Part shown: piece after piece, positions 32,696-41,900 of the stretch | How the letters are laid out: each line of letters begins with the position of its first letter | How positions within the stretch are numbered: position 1 is the stretch's first letter | Assembly (NCBI RefSeq): GCF_019599405.1 | Contig: NZ_RKLQ01000002.1 | Span: 186,001-250,000 of the forward strand | DNA length: 64,000 nt | From: Haloarcula salinisoli | GTDB taxonomy: Archaea > Halobacteriota > Halobacteria > Halobacteriales > Haloarculaceae | Reading direction: 5' to 3' | The notes under the pieces: generated by a model | Seen by the model: only the letters and a program-made list of their open reading frames with translations | The model's database searches: none | Told to the model about the DNA's origin: nothing | Position numbers and translations under genes: made by a program

Positions 32696-33952
32696 TTATT
32701 CCTCCGAGTCGTGGTCGGCCTCGCTGCCACCGTCTGCGGCGGGCTTACCAGCTTTCACGTCTTCGAGGATGTCGTTGGCCAGACGGGACTGGAAGCCGTG
32801 GTACTTCGCGACGCCGGTGGCGTCCTGCTGGGTAATCCCACCGGTGATGGCTTCCTCGTCGAAGGACGCGGCGGACTCGCTGTAGACGGCATACTCGGAT
32901 TCCCGGGAGACCGGGCGGCAGTGGCCGCCCTCCATCTTCACGGTCACCGTGCCGGTGACGCGCTCGTTCGTGTCGTCGATGAAGGCCTCCAGCGCGCCGG
33001 TCAGGGGCGCGTCGACGAGCCCCTCGTAGGCCTTCTGGGACCACTGCTGGTCGACCTGGGCCTTGAACTGGCGCTCTTCCTGCGTGAGGACGAGCCCTTC
33101 CAGCGCCTCGTGGGCGGTCAGGAGCACGGTCGCGGCGGGGTGTTCGTAGTTCTCGCGGACCTTGAGCCCCAGCATGCGGTCTTCCATCATGTCCGTGCGG
33201 CCGATGCCGTGAGCGCCGGCCTGCTCGTTGAGCTGTTCGACCAGCTCGACCGAGCCCAGTTCGTCGCCGTCGACGGCGACCGGCTCGCCGTCCTCGAAGG
33301 TGATCTCGACGAGTTCGGGGTCCTTGCCCGAGGGGTTCTCGGTCCACTTGTAGATGTCGTCGGAGGGAATCTCTGCGGGGTCCTCGAGTTCGGAGCCCTC
33401 GATGGAGCGGCTCCAGAGGTTCGTGTCGATGGAGTAGCGGCCGCCGTCGCCGCCCTCGACGGGCAGGCCCTGCTCGCGGGCGTACTCGTTCTCCCACTCG
33501 CGGGTCAGGCCGAGTTCGCGCACCGGGGCGATGACCTCCAGGTCCGAGTCGCGCCAGATAGCCTCGAAGCGCAGCTGGTCGTTGCCCTTGCCGGTACAGC
33601 CGTGGGCGATGCCGTCACAGCCCTCTTCCTCGGCGACCGAGAGGATGGCCTTCGCGATGACGGGGCGGGCGAGCGCGGTGCCCAGCGGGTAGCCCTGGTA
33701 GTCGGCGTTGGCCTTCACGGCCTTCAGGCAGAGGTCCGCGAACTCTTCTTTCGCGTCGACGACGTACTGCTCGACGCCGAGTGCCTCCGCGGTCTCCTCG
33801 GCCTCCTCGAACTCGTAGTCGGGCTGGCCGACGTCGACCGTGACGCCGATGACCTCGTCGTAGCCGTACTCCTCTTTGAGCAGCGATACGCAGACCGTGG
33901 TGTCGAGCCCGCCCGAGAAGGCGAGCGCGACGGTGCCGTTTCCGTCTGTCAT
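32696..33952 (-). CDS. argG: Argininosuccinate synthase, 418 aa
   Basis: ATP-dependent condensation of citrulline and aspartate. The PP-loop is ALAFSGGLDTTVC (S14-GGLDT). HGCTGKGNDQLRFE is the citrulline/AMP region, and AGAHGIGRTDMMEDRMLGLK is the family signature. It is the first gene of the arginine cluster. A TATA-like GTTTACTG (about 33990-33997) lies about 40 bp upstream, and an 81-bp imperfect palindrome (34000-34080) lies just beyond it. The C-terminus is acidic and low-complexity (GSEADHDSEE). Confidence 0.96.
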   Translation of the reverse strand: MTDGNGTVALAFSGGLDTTVCVSLLKEEYGYDEVIGVTVDVGQPDYEFEEAEETAEALGVEQYVVDAKEEFADLCLKAVKANADYQGYPLGTALARPVIAKAILSVAEEEGCDGIAHGCTGKGNDQLRFEAIWRDSDLEVIAPVRELGLTREWENEYAREQGLPVEGGDGGRYSIDTNLWSRSIEGSELEDPAEIPSDDIYKWTENPSGKDPELVEITFEDGEPVAVDGDELGSVELVEQLNEQAGAHGIGRTDMMEDRMLGLKVRENYEHPAATVLLTAHEALEGLVLTQEERQFKAQVDQQWSQKAYEGLVDAPLTGALEAFIDDTNERVTGTVTVKMEGGHCRPVSRESEYAVYSESAASFDEEAITGGITQQDATGVAKYHGFQSRLANDILEDVKAGKPAADGGSEADHDSEE

Positions 33953-33999
33953 AGATGGGTAGTGGATTCTTGCCGTGGTGTGACTGTCGGTTTACTGTG

Positions 34000-34080
34000 C
34001 GAAGGGGCGTTGTACCGATTTCCCGATTCTCGCCGAGTTCAAGTCGGCGATATCCGGGAATGGTTACAACGGCCCCTTCG
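34000..34080. repeat. 81-bp imperfect palindrome upstream of argG
   Basis: The arms CGAAGGGGC-GTTGTA ... CTCGCCGA and TCGGCGA ... TTACAAC-GGCCCCTTCG pair over about 37 bases each with a few bulges, leaving a loop GTTCAAG. It sits about 48 bp before the argG start. It could be an operator region, a structured leader, or a remnant of an inserted element. Confidence 0.65.
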
Positions 34081-34326
34081 ACGCGCCGGACAGCCGGCCG
34101 GCCGTGATTTGAAGCGAAGCGAACCGTCGGGAGGAGAAGTAGTAGTGGGCCTAACGGAGGGCCCGCCGTCGGTTCCGTCGGTGCGTCGAGAAAGCGGCGG
34201 ACCCGTCGCTGGCGGCGGCGAGCGCCCCAGTACCGACAGTCCGCGTCATGTATCAGCGACTACTGCAGGTCGCGTACAAATAGCTTCCGAGTCAGACAGA
34301 GCGTGTGTCGAGTTCCCACACGAGCG

Positions 34327-34379
34327 GTGGTCGAGTGGTTCCGGATGGCGCTGCCCCGGGGCAGCCCGGACTACACCAC
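34327..34379 (-). terminator. Hairpin downstream of the 243-aa secreted protein gene
   Basis: A 16-bp palindrome GCTGCCCCGGGGCAGC (34350-34365) is flanked by pairing segments TCCGG/CCGGA and GTGGT/ACCAC. It is positioned just beyond the stop at 34386 on the minus strand. It probably stabilises or ends that transcript; no U-tract is seen. Confidence 0.4.
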
Positions 34380-34385
34380 GGCGTC

Positions 34386-35117
34386 TCACCTGTGGCGGCC
34401 GGCTAGCAGTCCAGCCATAGCCAGTGCGGCGAGCGCCCCGACGGCACCGAACCCGGGGCCGCTCCCGCTTGTCGTCCCGCCCGTGGTCGACGTCGGGCTC
34501 GGCGCTGGCGTGCCGGTTGGCGCGGTCGTCGACGTGGCGACGATGCTGAGCCCGTCCAGCTCCGCGTCGGCCGCGTAGACGAGCCGACCGTCACTGTTGT
34601 TTGCCGGGCCGGGCGAGACGCTCGTCACCTGATAGCGCTCCGGGACGACGACGACGAGCTTCCGGTCGAGCGATTCGGTGCTGGCGAAGGGCTCACCGAA
34701 CGTCAGCATCCCGTCTTCGGCCGCCGCGAGCCCCGCCCACGTGACCGAGAAGGTCGCGACGCCGGTCGCGTTCGTCCGCGACAGCGACAGCGAGCTGTTG
34801 GTCACGGCCATCTCGCGGTCGGTCCGCGCCGACGTGTCGTTTGCGAGCGAGCGCCAGCGGGCCGTCTGTCGCGCCGCGTAGGCGTCCCGGGCCGTCTCGT
34901 TGCTGCGGAGCTCGTCGAAGGCGGCCTGCTCGCTCTCGTCGTCCAGGTCGAACGTCGAGACGACCGTTACCGCCGCGTCACCGTCGGCAGCGATGTCGAC
35001 AGTCAACGACTCGTCTGGGGCGTCACCGGTCTGGGCCGCACCGGCCGGCGCCACGGCCGCTCCGACCAGCACGGCCGCGAGCACAACACTCGTCAGCAGC
35101 GTCTGTCTGACACGCAT
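34386..35117 (-). CDS. Secreted PGF-CTERM-type protein, 243 aa
   Basis: An N-terminal Sec signal (LLTSVVLAAVLVGAAVAPAG-A) is followed by an ectodomain starting DESLTVDIAADGDAAVTVVS and the segment FDLDDESEQAAFDELRSNET. A Thr/Pro/Ser-rich linker leads to a C-terminal GSGPGFGAVGALAALAMAGL with RHR end. The PGF motif, hydrophobic stretch and basic tail match PGF-CTERM signals processed by archaeosortase A, so it is a lipid-anchored surface protein. Its ectodomain is clearly related to that of the membrane HTH protein at 36019-37077. Confidence 0.8.
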   Translation of the reverse strand: MRVRQTLLTSVVLAAVLVGAAVAPAGAAQTGDAPDESLTVDIAADGDAAVTVVSTFDLDDESEQAAFDELRSNETARDAYAARQTARWRSLANDTSARTDREMAVTNSSLSLSRTNATGVATFSVTWAGLAAAEDGMLTFGEPFASTESLDRKLVVVVPERYQVTSVSPGPANNSDGRLVYAADAELDGLSIVATSTTAPTGTPAPSPTSTTGGTTSGSGPGFGAVGALAALAMAGLLAGRHR

Positions 35118-35120
35118 TAC

Positions 35121-35885
35121 CTAGGGTTGGGAGCCGGGGCTTGTAGTCTCATTGGCCGACTCGGTACCGTCCTGAGTGCCCGAGCGGTCGGTGTCGCCGG
35201 CCGTCGAGCCGTCAGTGTCGCCTCGGTCGCCACCGCTGGTCCGGTTCCCGTCACCCGCTTCGGTCCGGTCACCCGCGCCGCGGTCCGCGGCCTCGCCGGC
35301 ACCGATGTTCTTGCCCGCCTTGTCACCAGCGATGGAACGGGCAATTTCGGCCGTCTCCGGACCGGTCAGGTTCGCCGCGCGGTCCGAGAGCGCTCGGATG
35401 GCGTCGACGTTGACGCCGTTTTCCTCGAGCGTCTCGGCGGGGAGTTCACTCGCCGTCTCGTTGGTCTGGTTGACGAGTCGCTGGGCGTTCTTGCTCTCGG
35501 CGTGGAGCGCGGCGACGCGGGACCGGTACTCGCCCTCGCTCATCGAGCCGTTGTCGCGGGCCTGTTCGAGCTGCTGGCGCCGCTGTTCGAGCTCGCCGAG
35601 GCGCTCGCTCGTCCGGTTGAGCTGGTCGGCCACGACGGCGGCCTTCGCGGCCGAGCTGTTCGCCCGGTCGACGCGGATGTCGTAGGCGCGTGAGTCGACT
35701 TCACCGTCGAGTTCCGCGTCACCGACGGCGACGACGGCGGCGAGCTGGGCGCCCGGGGCGGCGGTGTCGTTCTCGCTGGTCTGATTGGTCTCCGTTTCGG
35801 TCTGCTGTGCCATGACCATCGGCACGGCGGCCACGGTGCTCACCACGAGCAGGAGCGCCAGCACAGCGGAAGTGGGTCGTCTCAT
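35121..35885 (-). CDS. Secreted coiled-coil haloarchaeal protein, 254 aa
   Basis: A signal peptide (MRRPTSAVLALLLVVSTVAA) precedes an acidic ectodomain. A coiled-coil stretch is visible at LNRTSERLGELEQRRQQLEQ, and several NxT/NxS sites could be N-glycosylated. The last 80 residues are low-complexity Gly/Asp/Thr repeats. No membrane anchor follows. It lies between two paralogous surface-domain genes with gaps of 3 bp and 133 bp, suggesting a shared cell-surface role. The family has no known function that I can name with confidence. Confidence 0.75.
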   Translation of the reverse strand: MRRPTSAVLALLLVVSTVAAVPMVMAQQTETETNQTSENDTAAPGAQLAAVVAVGDAELDGEVDSRAYDIRVDRANSSAAKAAVVADQLNRTSERLGELEQRRQQLEQARDNGSMSEGEYRSRVAALHAESKNAQRLVNQTNETASELPAETLEENGVNVDAIRALSDRAANLTGPETAEIARSIAGDKAGKNIGAGEAADRGAGDRTEAGDGNRTSGGDRGDTDGSTAGDTDRSGTQDGTESANETTSPGSQP

Positions 35886-36018
35886 ACAACCACTACTTGT
35901 CCCCCTACCAGTATATAAACAGTCGACGTTCACCCCGCTTTGACGCCGATTAAGCCGGATTAAACCGCACGAATGCGACGGGTTCAGCTGTGAGTGTCGA
36001 TGAAACGGCGGTAGCTTT

Positions 36019-37077
36019 TTATTCGTCTTCTGACCCACCGTCCGCTCCGTCGGTCAGGTCCGTGTCCGGAAGGGTGACCACGTTCTCCCGCCCGATTCGG
36101 AACGTCTCCACGTCGCCTTCTTCACGGAGCCCGCCGATGACCTGGCTGGTCTTGGCGGCCGTCCAGTCGAGGTCGCTCGCGACCCGCTGTTGCTTGATTC
36201 GGCCGCCGTTCTCGCGGAGGAGTTTGAGCACCTGCTCCTCGTTGCTCAGTAGCTCCGCGGGCGGCGTGTCGGTATCCGAAGCCGCGCTGTCGTCGCCGCC
36301 CTCCGTATCGGCGGCCGCCACGGCGTCGTCAGCCCCGTCGGGCTCGTCGGCCCGGACGTACCGGTAGACGCCGTAGCCGGCGACGGCGAGAACCAGCAAC
36401 GCCAGACCGAGGCCGAGCAGGCCCACCAGCGACGATAGCTGGCCCACGTCGTCCCCGAACGGCTGGGACTCGTTGGTGACGACGACCTGGGGCTCGTCCT
36501 CGCCGAAGGACTGGCGCCCGTGCCAGGTGACCGAGCGGGCGCCCTCTTCGTCCGGCGACGGCCGGACGCTTTCGGACCGGTACTCGGAGGGCCACTGCAT
36601 CGTCAGTGACGTATTGCGGTCGAGATACAGCCCGGCGACGGCGTCACCGGCCCGGATGTGGGTGTCGTTGACCGCCGCGAAGTTCGTCCACCGGAACTCG
36701 TAGGTGACGACGCCGTAGGACTGGCCGACGCTCTCCTGGGAGGTCTCGACCGAGACATTGTCGATGGCCATCTCCCGACCGGTGGCGTTCTCGCCGGCCC
36801 GGGCGGTCCGGTTCATCCGGTCGCGGAACCGGCCGGTGTAGACCGACTCGTTCGCCCGGATGTCGGCCTGCAACTCCTCGAAGGCCTGGGTCTCGTTGTC
36901 GTCGGACAGGCGAACGCGGTAGTCGATAGTCCAGGCGGCGTCACCACTCGCCGTCACGTCGGCGGTCATCACGACCACGTCGGCGTCGACGGACTGCTGG
37001 GAGAAGGCGGCGCCGGCCGCCGTCGGCGCCAGTACCGCCAGCAACAGGACCGCCACGACCGCGCTCACTCGTCGCAT
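36019..37077 (-). CDS. Membrane-anchored winged-HTH regulator with extracellular domain, 352 aa
   Basis: Order: signal peptide (VSAVVAVLLLAVLAPTAAGA), an ectodomain of about 200 residues (DADVVVMTADVTASGDAAWT, DNETQAFEELQADIRANESV), a transmembrane helix (SLVGLLGLGLALLVLAVAGY), an acidic linker, and a C-terminal wHTH (LLSNEEQVLKLLRENGGRIK then VASDLDWTAAKTSQVIGGLR). One polypeptide thus links an outside domain to a DNA-binding domain inside. The ectodomain resembles that of the PGF-CTERM protein two genes away. The ligand and target genes are unknown. Confidence 0.85.
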   Translation of the reverse strand: MRRVSAVVAVLLLAVLAPTAAGAAFSQQSVDADVVVMTADVTASGDAAWTIDYRVRLSDDNETQAFEELQADIRANESVYTGRFRDRMNRTARAGENATGREMAIDNVSVETSQESVGQSYGVVTYEFRWTNFAAVNDTHIRAGDAVAGLYLDRNTSLTMQWPSEYRSESVRPSPDEEGARSVTWHGRQSFGEDEPQVVVTNESQPFGDDVGQLSSLVGLLGLGLALLVLAVAGYGVYRYVRADEPDGADDAVAAADTEGGDDSAASDTDTPPAELLSNEEQVLKLLRENGGRIKQQRVASDLDWTAAKTSQVIGGLREEGDVETFRIGRENVVTLPDTDLTDGADGGSEDE

Positions 37078-37165
37078 TGTGCCCCGTTTACCTGCCACCA
37101 ACTATAGGACTTGTTGCCACGGGCGGGCCACAAGGGGTTTGCCCGTTCCACGGAAACTGCCGGCA

Positions 37166-37354
37166 ATGGCACGTGGCAAACTCGACGTCGACACGCTGTT
37201 GAAGATACTGCTGGTCCTGATCGTGGTCTGGATAGCGCTGGAGGTCGTCGGCGAGGTGCTCGGGCTGTTCGCGTGGCTGCTCGGCCCGCTCCAGCCCCTG
37301 CTCGGAGTCGTGCTGATTATCCTCATCGTCCTCTATCTGACCGGCCGGCTCTGA
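37166..37354 (+). CDS. Small membrane protein, 62 aa
   Basis: MARGKLDVDTLLKILLVLIV and on through VVGEVLGLFAWLLGPLQPLL to the end LIILIVLYLTGRL shows two hydrophobic helices and a short charged N-terminus. It belongs to a small-protein type widespread in haloarchaea without known function. The ATG at 37166 is chosen because the frame upstream encodes a non-haloarchaeal, cysteine-containing sequence. Confidence 0.7.
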   Translation: MARGKLDVDTLLKILLVLIVVWIALEVVGEVLGLFAWLLGPLQPLLGVVLIILIVLYLTGRL

Positions 37355-37446
37355 GCGGAGCCGCCGGCTCGGCGAGGGTCGGGAGACCCACGGCGTCTCC
37401 AGGAACTGAGCGGGCTCTTTTTAGCTTCGCCGCGACTCGCTCCGGT

Positions 37447-37959
37447 GTGTACAGCCTGAACGTCTCGCTCCCGTCGTCTGTCACCCGGCTCGCGGGCCAG
37501 CTGGCCCGGGAGCTCCCCCGGGCGCGGGCCCGACCGCGCGGGGAGCATACCCTCGTCGTCAAGCGCCTCGGCGACGGCGACCACGCGGCCTACGCCCGGC
37601 TCGAGGCCCGCGCTCGCGACGCCGTCCGCGGGACCGCCCCCTTCGAGGTGCGTGTCACCGGCGTCGACTGCTTCGAGACGGCCGAAACCGGCCCCTCGCC
37701 AGTCGTCTACCTGGCCGTCGAGAGTCCGGCGCTACGGGCGCTCCACGGGCGGTTCTGTGACGAGTTCGACCCCGTCGAGGGGATGGAAGGCCTCGACGAC
37801 TACGTCCCCCACGTGACGATTGCTCGGGGCGGCGACCCAGCGGCGGCCCGGCGGCTGGTCGAGCGGGATATCGACCCCGTCACGTGGACCGTCGAGGAAC
37901 TGGTCTTCTTCGACGCCGAACGGGGCCAGCCGGTGAGTCGCGTCTCGCTGCCGGCCTAG
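37447..37959 (+). CDS. 2'-5' RNA ligase-like 2H phosphoesterase, 170 aa
   Basis: Two HxT/L-type motifs about 90 residues apart mark the 2H superfamily: HTLVVKRLG in the first half and HVTIARGG in the second, with the family spacing. Members act as 2'-5' RNA ligases or cyclic phosphodiesterases. The first motif reads H-T-L rather than the commoner HxT, so activity is less certain. The start is the GTG at 37447 (MYSLNVSLPSSV); no ATG is available in frame nearby. Confidence 0.78.
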   Translation: MYSLNVSLPSSVTRLAGQLARELPRARARPRGEHTLVVKRLGDGDHAAYARLEARARDAVRGTAPFEVRVTGVDCFETAETGPSPVVYLAVESPALRALHGRFCDEFDPVEGMEGLDDYVPHVTIARGGDPAAARRLVERDIDPVTWTVEELVFFDAERGQPVSRVSLPA

Positions 37960-37969
37960 AGCGGAGTCC

Positions 37970-38326
37970 TCACGCAGGCTGTGCCCGGGCCTCCCGCACG
38001 TCGGCGAACACCGCCGTCTCCACGCTGGGAAGCTCGCGCGCCACCGCGGCGGCCTTGTGCTCGTGTTCGCCGGTGACGTGCCAGTCTGTCACGCCCTCGG
38101 CAGCGGCCGTCCGAGCACCCCGGACCACTGCATCGTGCAGCGTGTCACTCAGCGGGTGCTCGACGTCGACAACGGTCAACACACGGTCGATGTCACCGGT
38201 GACAGCGGTCTCGATAGCGCTGTAGAGCCGCTCGCTTGCCCGGTCATCGAGCACCAGCCGCCGCCGGAGTTCGACGACGACGGTGTCCCCCTCTACCCGT
38301 ACGTCCCATCGTTTCTGTTCCCCCAT
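37970..38326 (-). CDS. STAS-like small protein, 118 aa
   Basis: The sequence MGEQKRWDVRVEGDTVVVEL, then LYSAIETAVTGDIDRVLTVV, then DVEHPLSDTLHDAVVRGART alternates strands and helices as in STAS/SpoIIAA-like folds. The recognised phospho-serine of anti-anti-sigma factors is not evident. The ATG at 38326 is preferred since upstream codons encode a basic, unlikely sequence. It lies between a 2H phosphoesterase (convergent) and a PPC gene (divergent). Function is unknown. Confidence 0.6.
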   Translation of the reverse strand: MGEQKRWDVRVEGDTVVVELRRRLVLDDRASERLYSAIETAVTGDIDRVLTVVDVEHPLSDTLHDAVVRGARTAAAEGVTDWHVTGEHEHKAAAVARELPSVETAVFADVREARAQPA

Positions 38327-38499
38327 TGTTTCGTGTGTATGCTCACGAACACATAAAATTAGTTTATAATGATAGATGGTCAGGAGCGGGTAGCGGTCGA
38401 TAGCTGTGCTCTCAGTTAGACGGCACCGGTGGCGGTCACGACGACAGGCCGGGCGACACGTAGCAACTCTTTTGCCGTCGCCCACCCTGCCACTCGTGT

Positions 38500-38922
38500 A
38501 TGGATTATCGGTCCGTCGAGACAGCACAGGAGTTCGTCTGCCGACTGGACCACGGCGCAGACTGGCGCGCCGAAATCGAATCGCTGGCCGCCGACGAGGG
38601 GATAGACGCGGGCTTTTTCTACGGGCTGGGCGCGGTCGAGGACGCCGAACTGTGGTTCTACGACCAGGATAGACAGGAGTACGACTCGATGGTGTTTGCC
38701 GAGCCCCTGGAAGTCGCCGCCTGCGTGGGGAATATCTCGTGGCTGGAGGGAGACCGATTTGCGCATACGCACGCAGTGCTCTCCCGTCCCGACGGCGAGG
38801 CTATCGCGGGGCATCTCGACAGCGCGACCGTCTGGGCCGGGGAGCTGTACGTCAAGGCGTTCGAGACGGAGCTGGAGCGGGCACACGACGAACCGACCGA
38901 CCTCGACCTCTGGGAGCTATAG
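38500..38922 (+). CDS. PPC (DUF296) domain DNA-binding-type protein, 140 aa
   Basis: This PPC domain (found with AT-hooks in plants and alone in prokaryotes) runs GIDAGFFYGLGAVEDAELWF, then EVAACVGNISWLEGDRFAHT and HAVLSRPDGEAIAGHLDSAT. The clustered histidines (FAHTHAV, GHL) are the usual metal or trimer site. Its stop codon (38920-38922) is immediately followed by the ATG of the PolD large subunit with no gap, so the two are probably co-translated. The role of prokaryotic PPC proteins is not settled. Confidence 0.88.
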   Translation: MDYRSVETAQEFVCRLDHGADWRAEIESLAADEGIDAGFFYGLGAVEDAELWFYDQDRQEYDSMVFAEPLEVAACVGNISWLEGDRFAHTHAVLSRPDGEAIAGHLDSATVWAGELYVKAFETELERAHDEPTDLDLWEL

Positions 38923-41900
38923 ATGCGGGAGGCCGACGAGCGCTACTTCGAACGGCTTGAAAGCGAGCTCGATACGGCCATGGATGTCGCCGAACGCGCC
39001 CGCGAGCGCGGTGGCGACCCCAAGCCCGAAGTGGAGATACCGACCGCCCGCGACATGGCCGACCGCGTCGAGAACATCCTCGGCATCGACGGCGTTGCCG
39101 AGCGCGTTCGCGAACTCGAAGGCGAGATGTCCCGCGAGGAGGCCGCCCTCGAACTCGTCGACGACTTCGTCGAGGGCACCGTCGGGGACTACGACACCCG
39201 CGAGGGGAAAGTCGAGGGCGCAGTCCGGACCGCGGTCGCCCTGCTGACGGAGGGCGTCGTCGCGGCCCCCATCGAGGGTATCGACCGCGTCGAACTGCTG
39301 GAGAACGACGACGGCACCGAGTTCATCAACGTCTACTACGCCGGGCCCATCCGCTCGGCGGGTGGGACCGCACAGGCTCTCTCTGTGCTCGTGGCCGACT
39401 ACGCCCGTGCGCTGCTGGGCATCGAGCAGTACCAGGCCCGCGAGGAAGAAATCGGCCGCTACGCCGAGGAGATCGACCTCTACGACAAGGACACCGGCCT
39501 CCAGTACTCGCCCAAGGAGAAGGAGACGAAGTTCATCGCGGAGCACATGCCAATCATGCTGGACGGCGAGGCCACCGGTGACGAGGAGGTCTCGGGCTAT
39601 CGGGACCTCGAACGGGTGGACTCGAACTCCGCCCGCGGCGGGATGTGTCTCGTCCTCGCCGAGGGTATCGCGCTGAAAGCCCCGAAGATTCAGCGCTACA
39701 CGCGGAATCTGGACGAAGTCGACTGGCCGTGGCTCCAGGACCTCATCGACGGGACGATAGGAGAGGACGAGGGGAGCGAGGGCGAGGGGGCGGACTCCGA
39801 CGACGCGAGCGGCGACGCCGCGAGCGAAGGCGAAGAGAGCGACGACGGCGAGGAACGTGCCGGTCCGCCCCGGGTCGAACCGGCCAAGAAGTACCTCCGG
39901 GACCTCATCGCCGGCCGCCCGGTGTTCTCCCATCCCTCGAAATCCGGCGGCTTCCGGCTGCGCTACGGCCGCGCACGGAACCACGGGTTCGCGACGGCGG
40001 GGGTTCACCCGGCGACGATGCATCTGGTCGACGACTTCCTCGCGACGGGCACGCAGATAAAGACCGAGCGGCCCGGCAAGGCCGCCGGCGTCGTCCCCGT
40101 CGACAGCATCGAGGGGCCCACAGTACGGCTCGCGAACGGCGACGTCCGCCGTATCGACGACGTCACGGAGGCCCGCGAGGTCGGCAACGGCGTCGAGAAG
40201 ATTCTGGACCTGGGCGAGTACCTCGTCAACTACGGCGAGTTCGTCGAGAACAACCACCCGCTCGCCCCGGCCTCCTACACCGTCGAGTGGTGGGAGCAGG
40301 ACTTCGAGGCCGCCGGTGCGGACGTCCAGGCGATGCGGGACGACCCCGGCACAGACCTGACAGACCCCAGCGCCGCCGAGGCGCTTTCCTGGGCCAGCGA
40401 CTACGACGCACCGCTGCACCCGAAGTACACCTACCTCTGGCACGACGTGACCATCGAGCAGTTCGGGGCCCTGGCCGACGCCGTCGAGACGGCCGACATC
40501 ACAGCGACTGACGGTGCGGTCATGGAGGACACGACGACGGCCGCCGACGGCGACCTCGTCCTCGAGAACACCGACCTCGTCCGGGAGGCACTCGAACGCC
40601 TGCTCGTCGAACACACCCAGGAGAGCGACCGGCTGGTCGTCTCGGACTGGCTCCCGCTGGTCCGGACGCTTGGCTTCTCGCGGTCCCTGGAACGGGACTG
40701 GACTCTCGAGGACATCTCCGAGCACGCCAAGACCTACGGCGAGCAGGAGGCGGCCGACGCCATCGGCTACGTCGACGACGAACTCGGCGACGAGGCGGGC
40801 CGGAACGCCATCGAGGCGGTCAACGAGATATCCCCCTTCGAGGTCCGCGAGCGTGCCCCCACGCGCATCGGCAATCGGATGGGACGCCCCGAAAAGTCCG
40901 AGAGTCGTGACCTCTCGCCGGCCGTCCACACGCTCTTTCCCATCGGCGAGGCCGGCGGCGCACAGCGGGACGTCGCCGCCGCGACCAAGCACTCGGACTC
41001 GATGACGGAGACGCCGGGCCGCGTCGAGGTCGAGGTGGCGAGACGGCGCTGTCCCGACTGTGGCACCGAGGGCCACGAGGCCCGCTGTCCGGACTGCGAT
41101 TCGCTGGCCGAGACTATCTACGTCTGTCCGGACTGTGAGATGGAGGTCGAGCCCGACGAGTCCGGCCGCGCCGAGTGCGAGCGATGCGAGACGCTCGCCT
41201 CCCCGACCCAGTACACGGAACTCGATATACAGGAGATATACCGCGACGCACTCCAGAGCGCCGAAGAGCGCGAGACGGCCTTCGACACCCTGAAAGCCGT
41301 CAAGGGACTCACCAGCGAGGCCAAACTCCCCGAGCCCATGGAGAAGGGCATCCTCCGGGCGAAACACGACGTCTCGGCGTTCAAGGACGGGACGGTGCGC
41401 TACGACATGACCGACCTGCCCGTCACGGCGCTCAGACCGGCGGAACTCGACGTCGACCCCGACCGGCTGCGCGCGCTGGGCTACGAGACCGACATCCACG
41501 GCGACCCGCTGACGCATCCGGACCAGCTGTTCGAACTCAAGGTCCAGGACATCGTGCTCTCGAACGGCGCGGCCGAACACATGCTCCAGACCGCCGACTT
41601 CGTCGACGACCTGCTGGCGCAGTACTACGGGCTCGACCGGTACTACGAGTTCGACGACCGCGACGACCTGGTCGGCGAGCTCGTCTTCGGGATGGCCCCA
41701 CACACCAGTGCGGCGACAGTTGGGCGAGTTGTCGGATTTACGAGTGCTGCAGTTGGATATGCGCATCCGTACTTTCACGCCGCGAAACGCCGGAATTGCG
41801 ACGGTGATGAAGATTGTGTGATGCTTCTAATGGACGGATTGTTGAATTTCAGTAAATCATACCTTCCTGACAAACGCGGCGGTCGGATGGACGCCCCCCT

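Noticed and set aside
34321-34385. tRNA-like sequence (GGTCGAGTGG... CTACACCA)
   Set aside because: There is no TTCGA T-loop and no acceptor pairing; it folds as a simple long hairpin and is better read as a 3' end structure.
38917-41778. 953-codon minus-strand ORF opposite PolD DP2
   Set aside because: It is an antisense shadow. It ends exactly where the AT-rich island breaks the codon pattern, which explains its right boundary.
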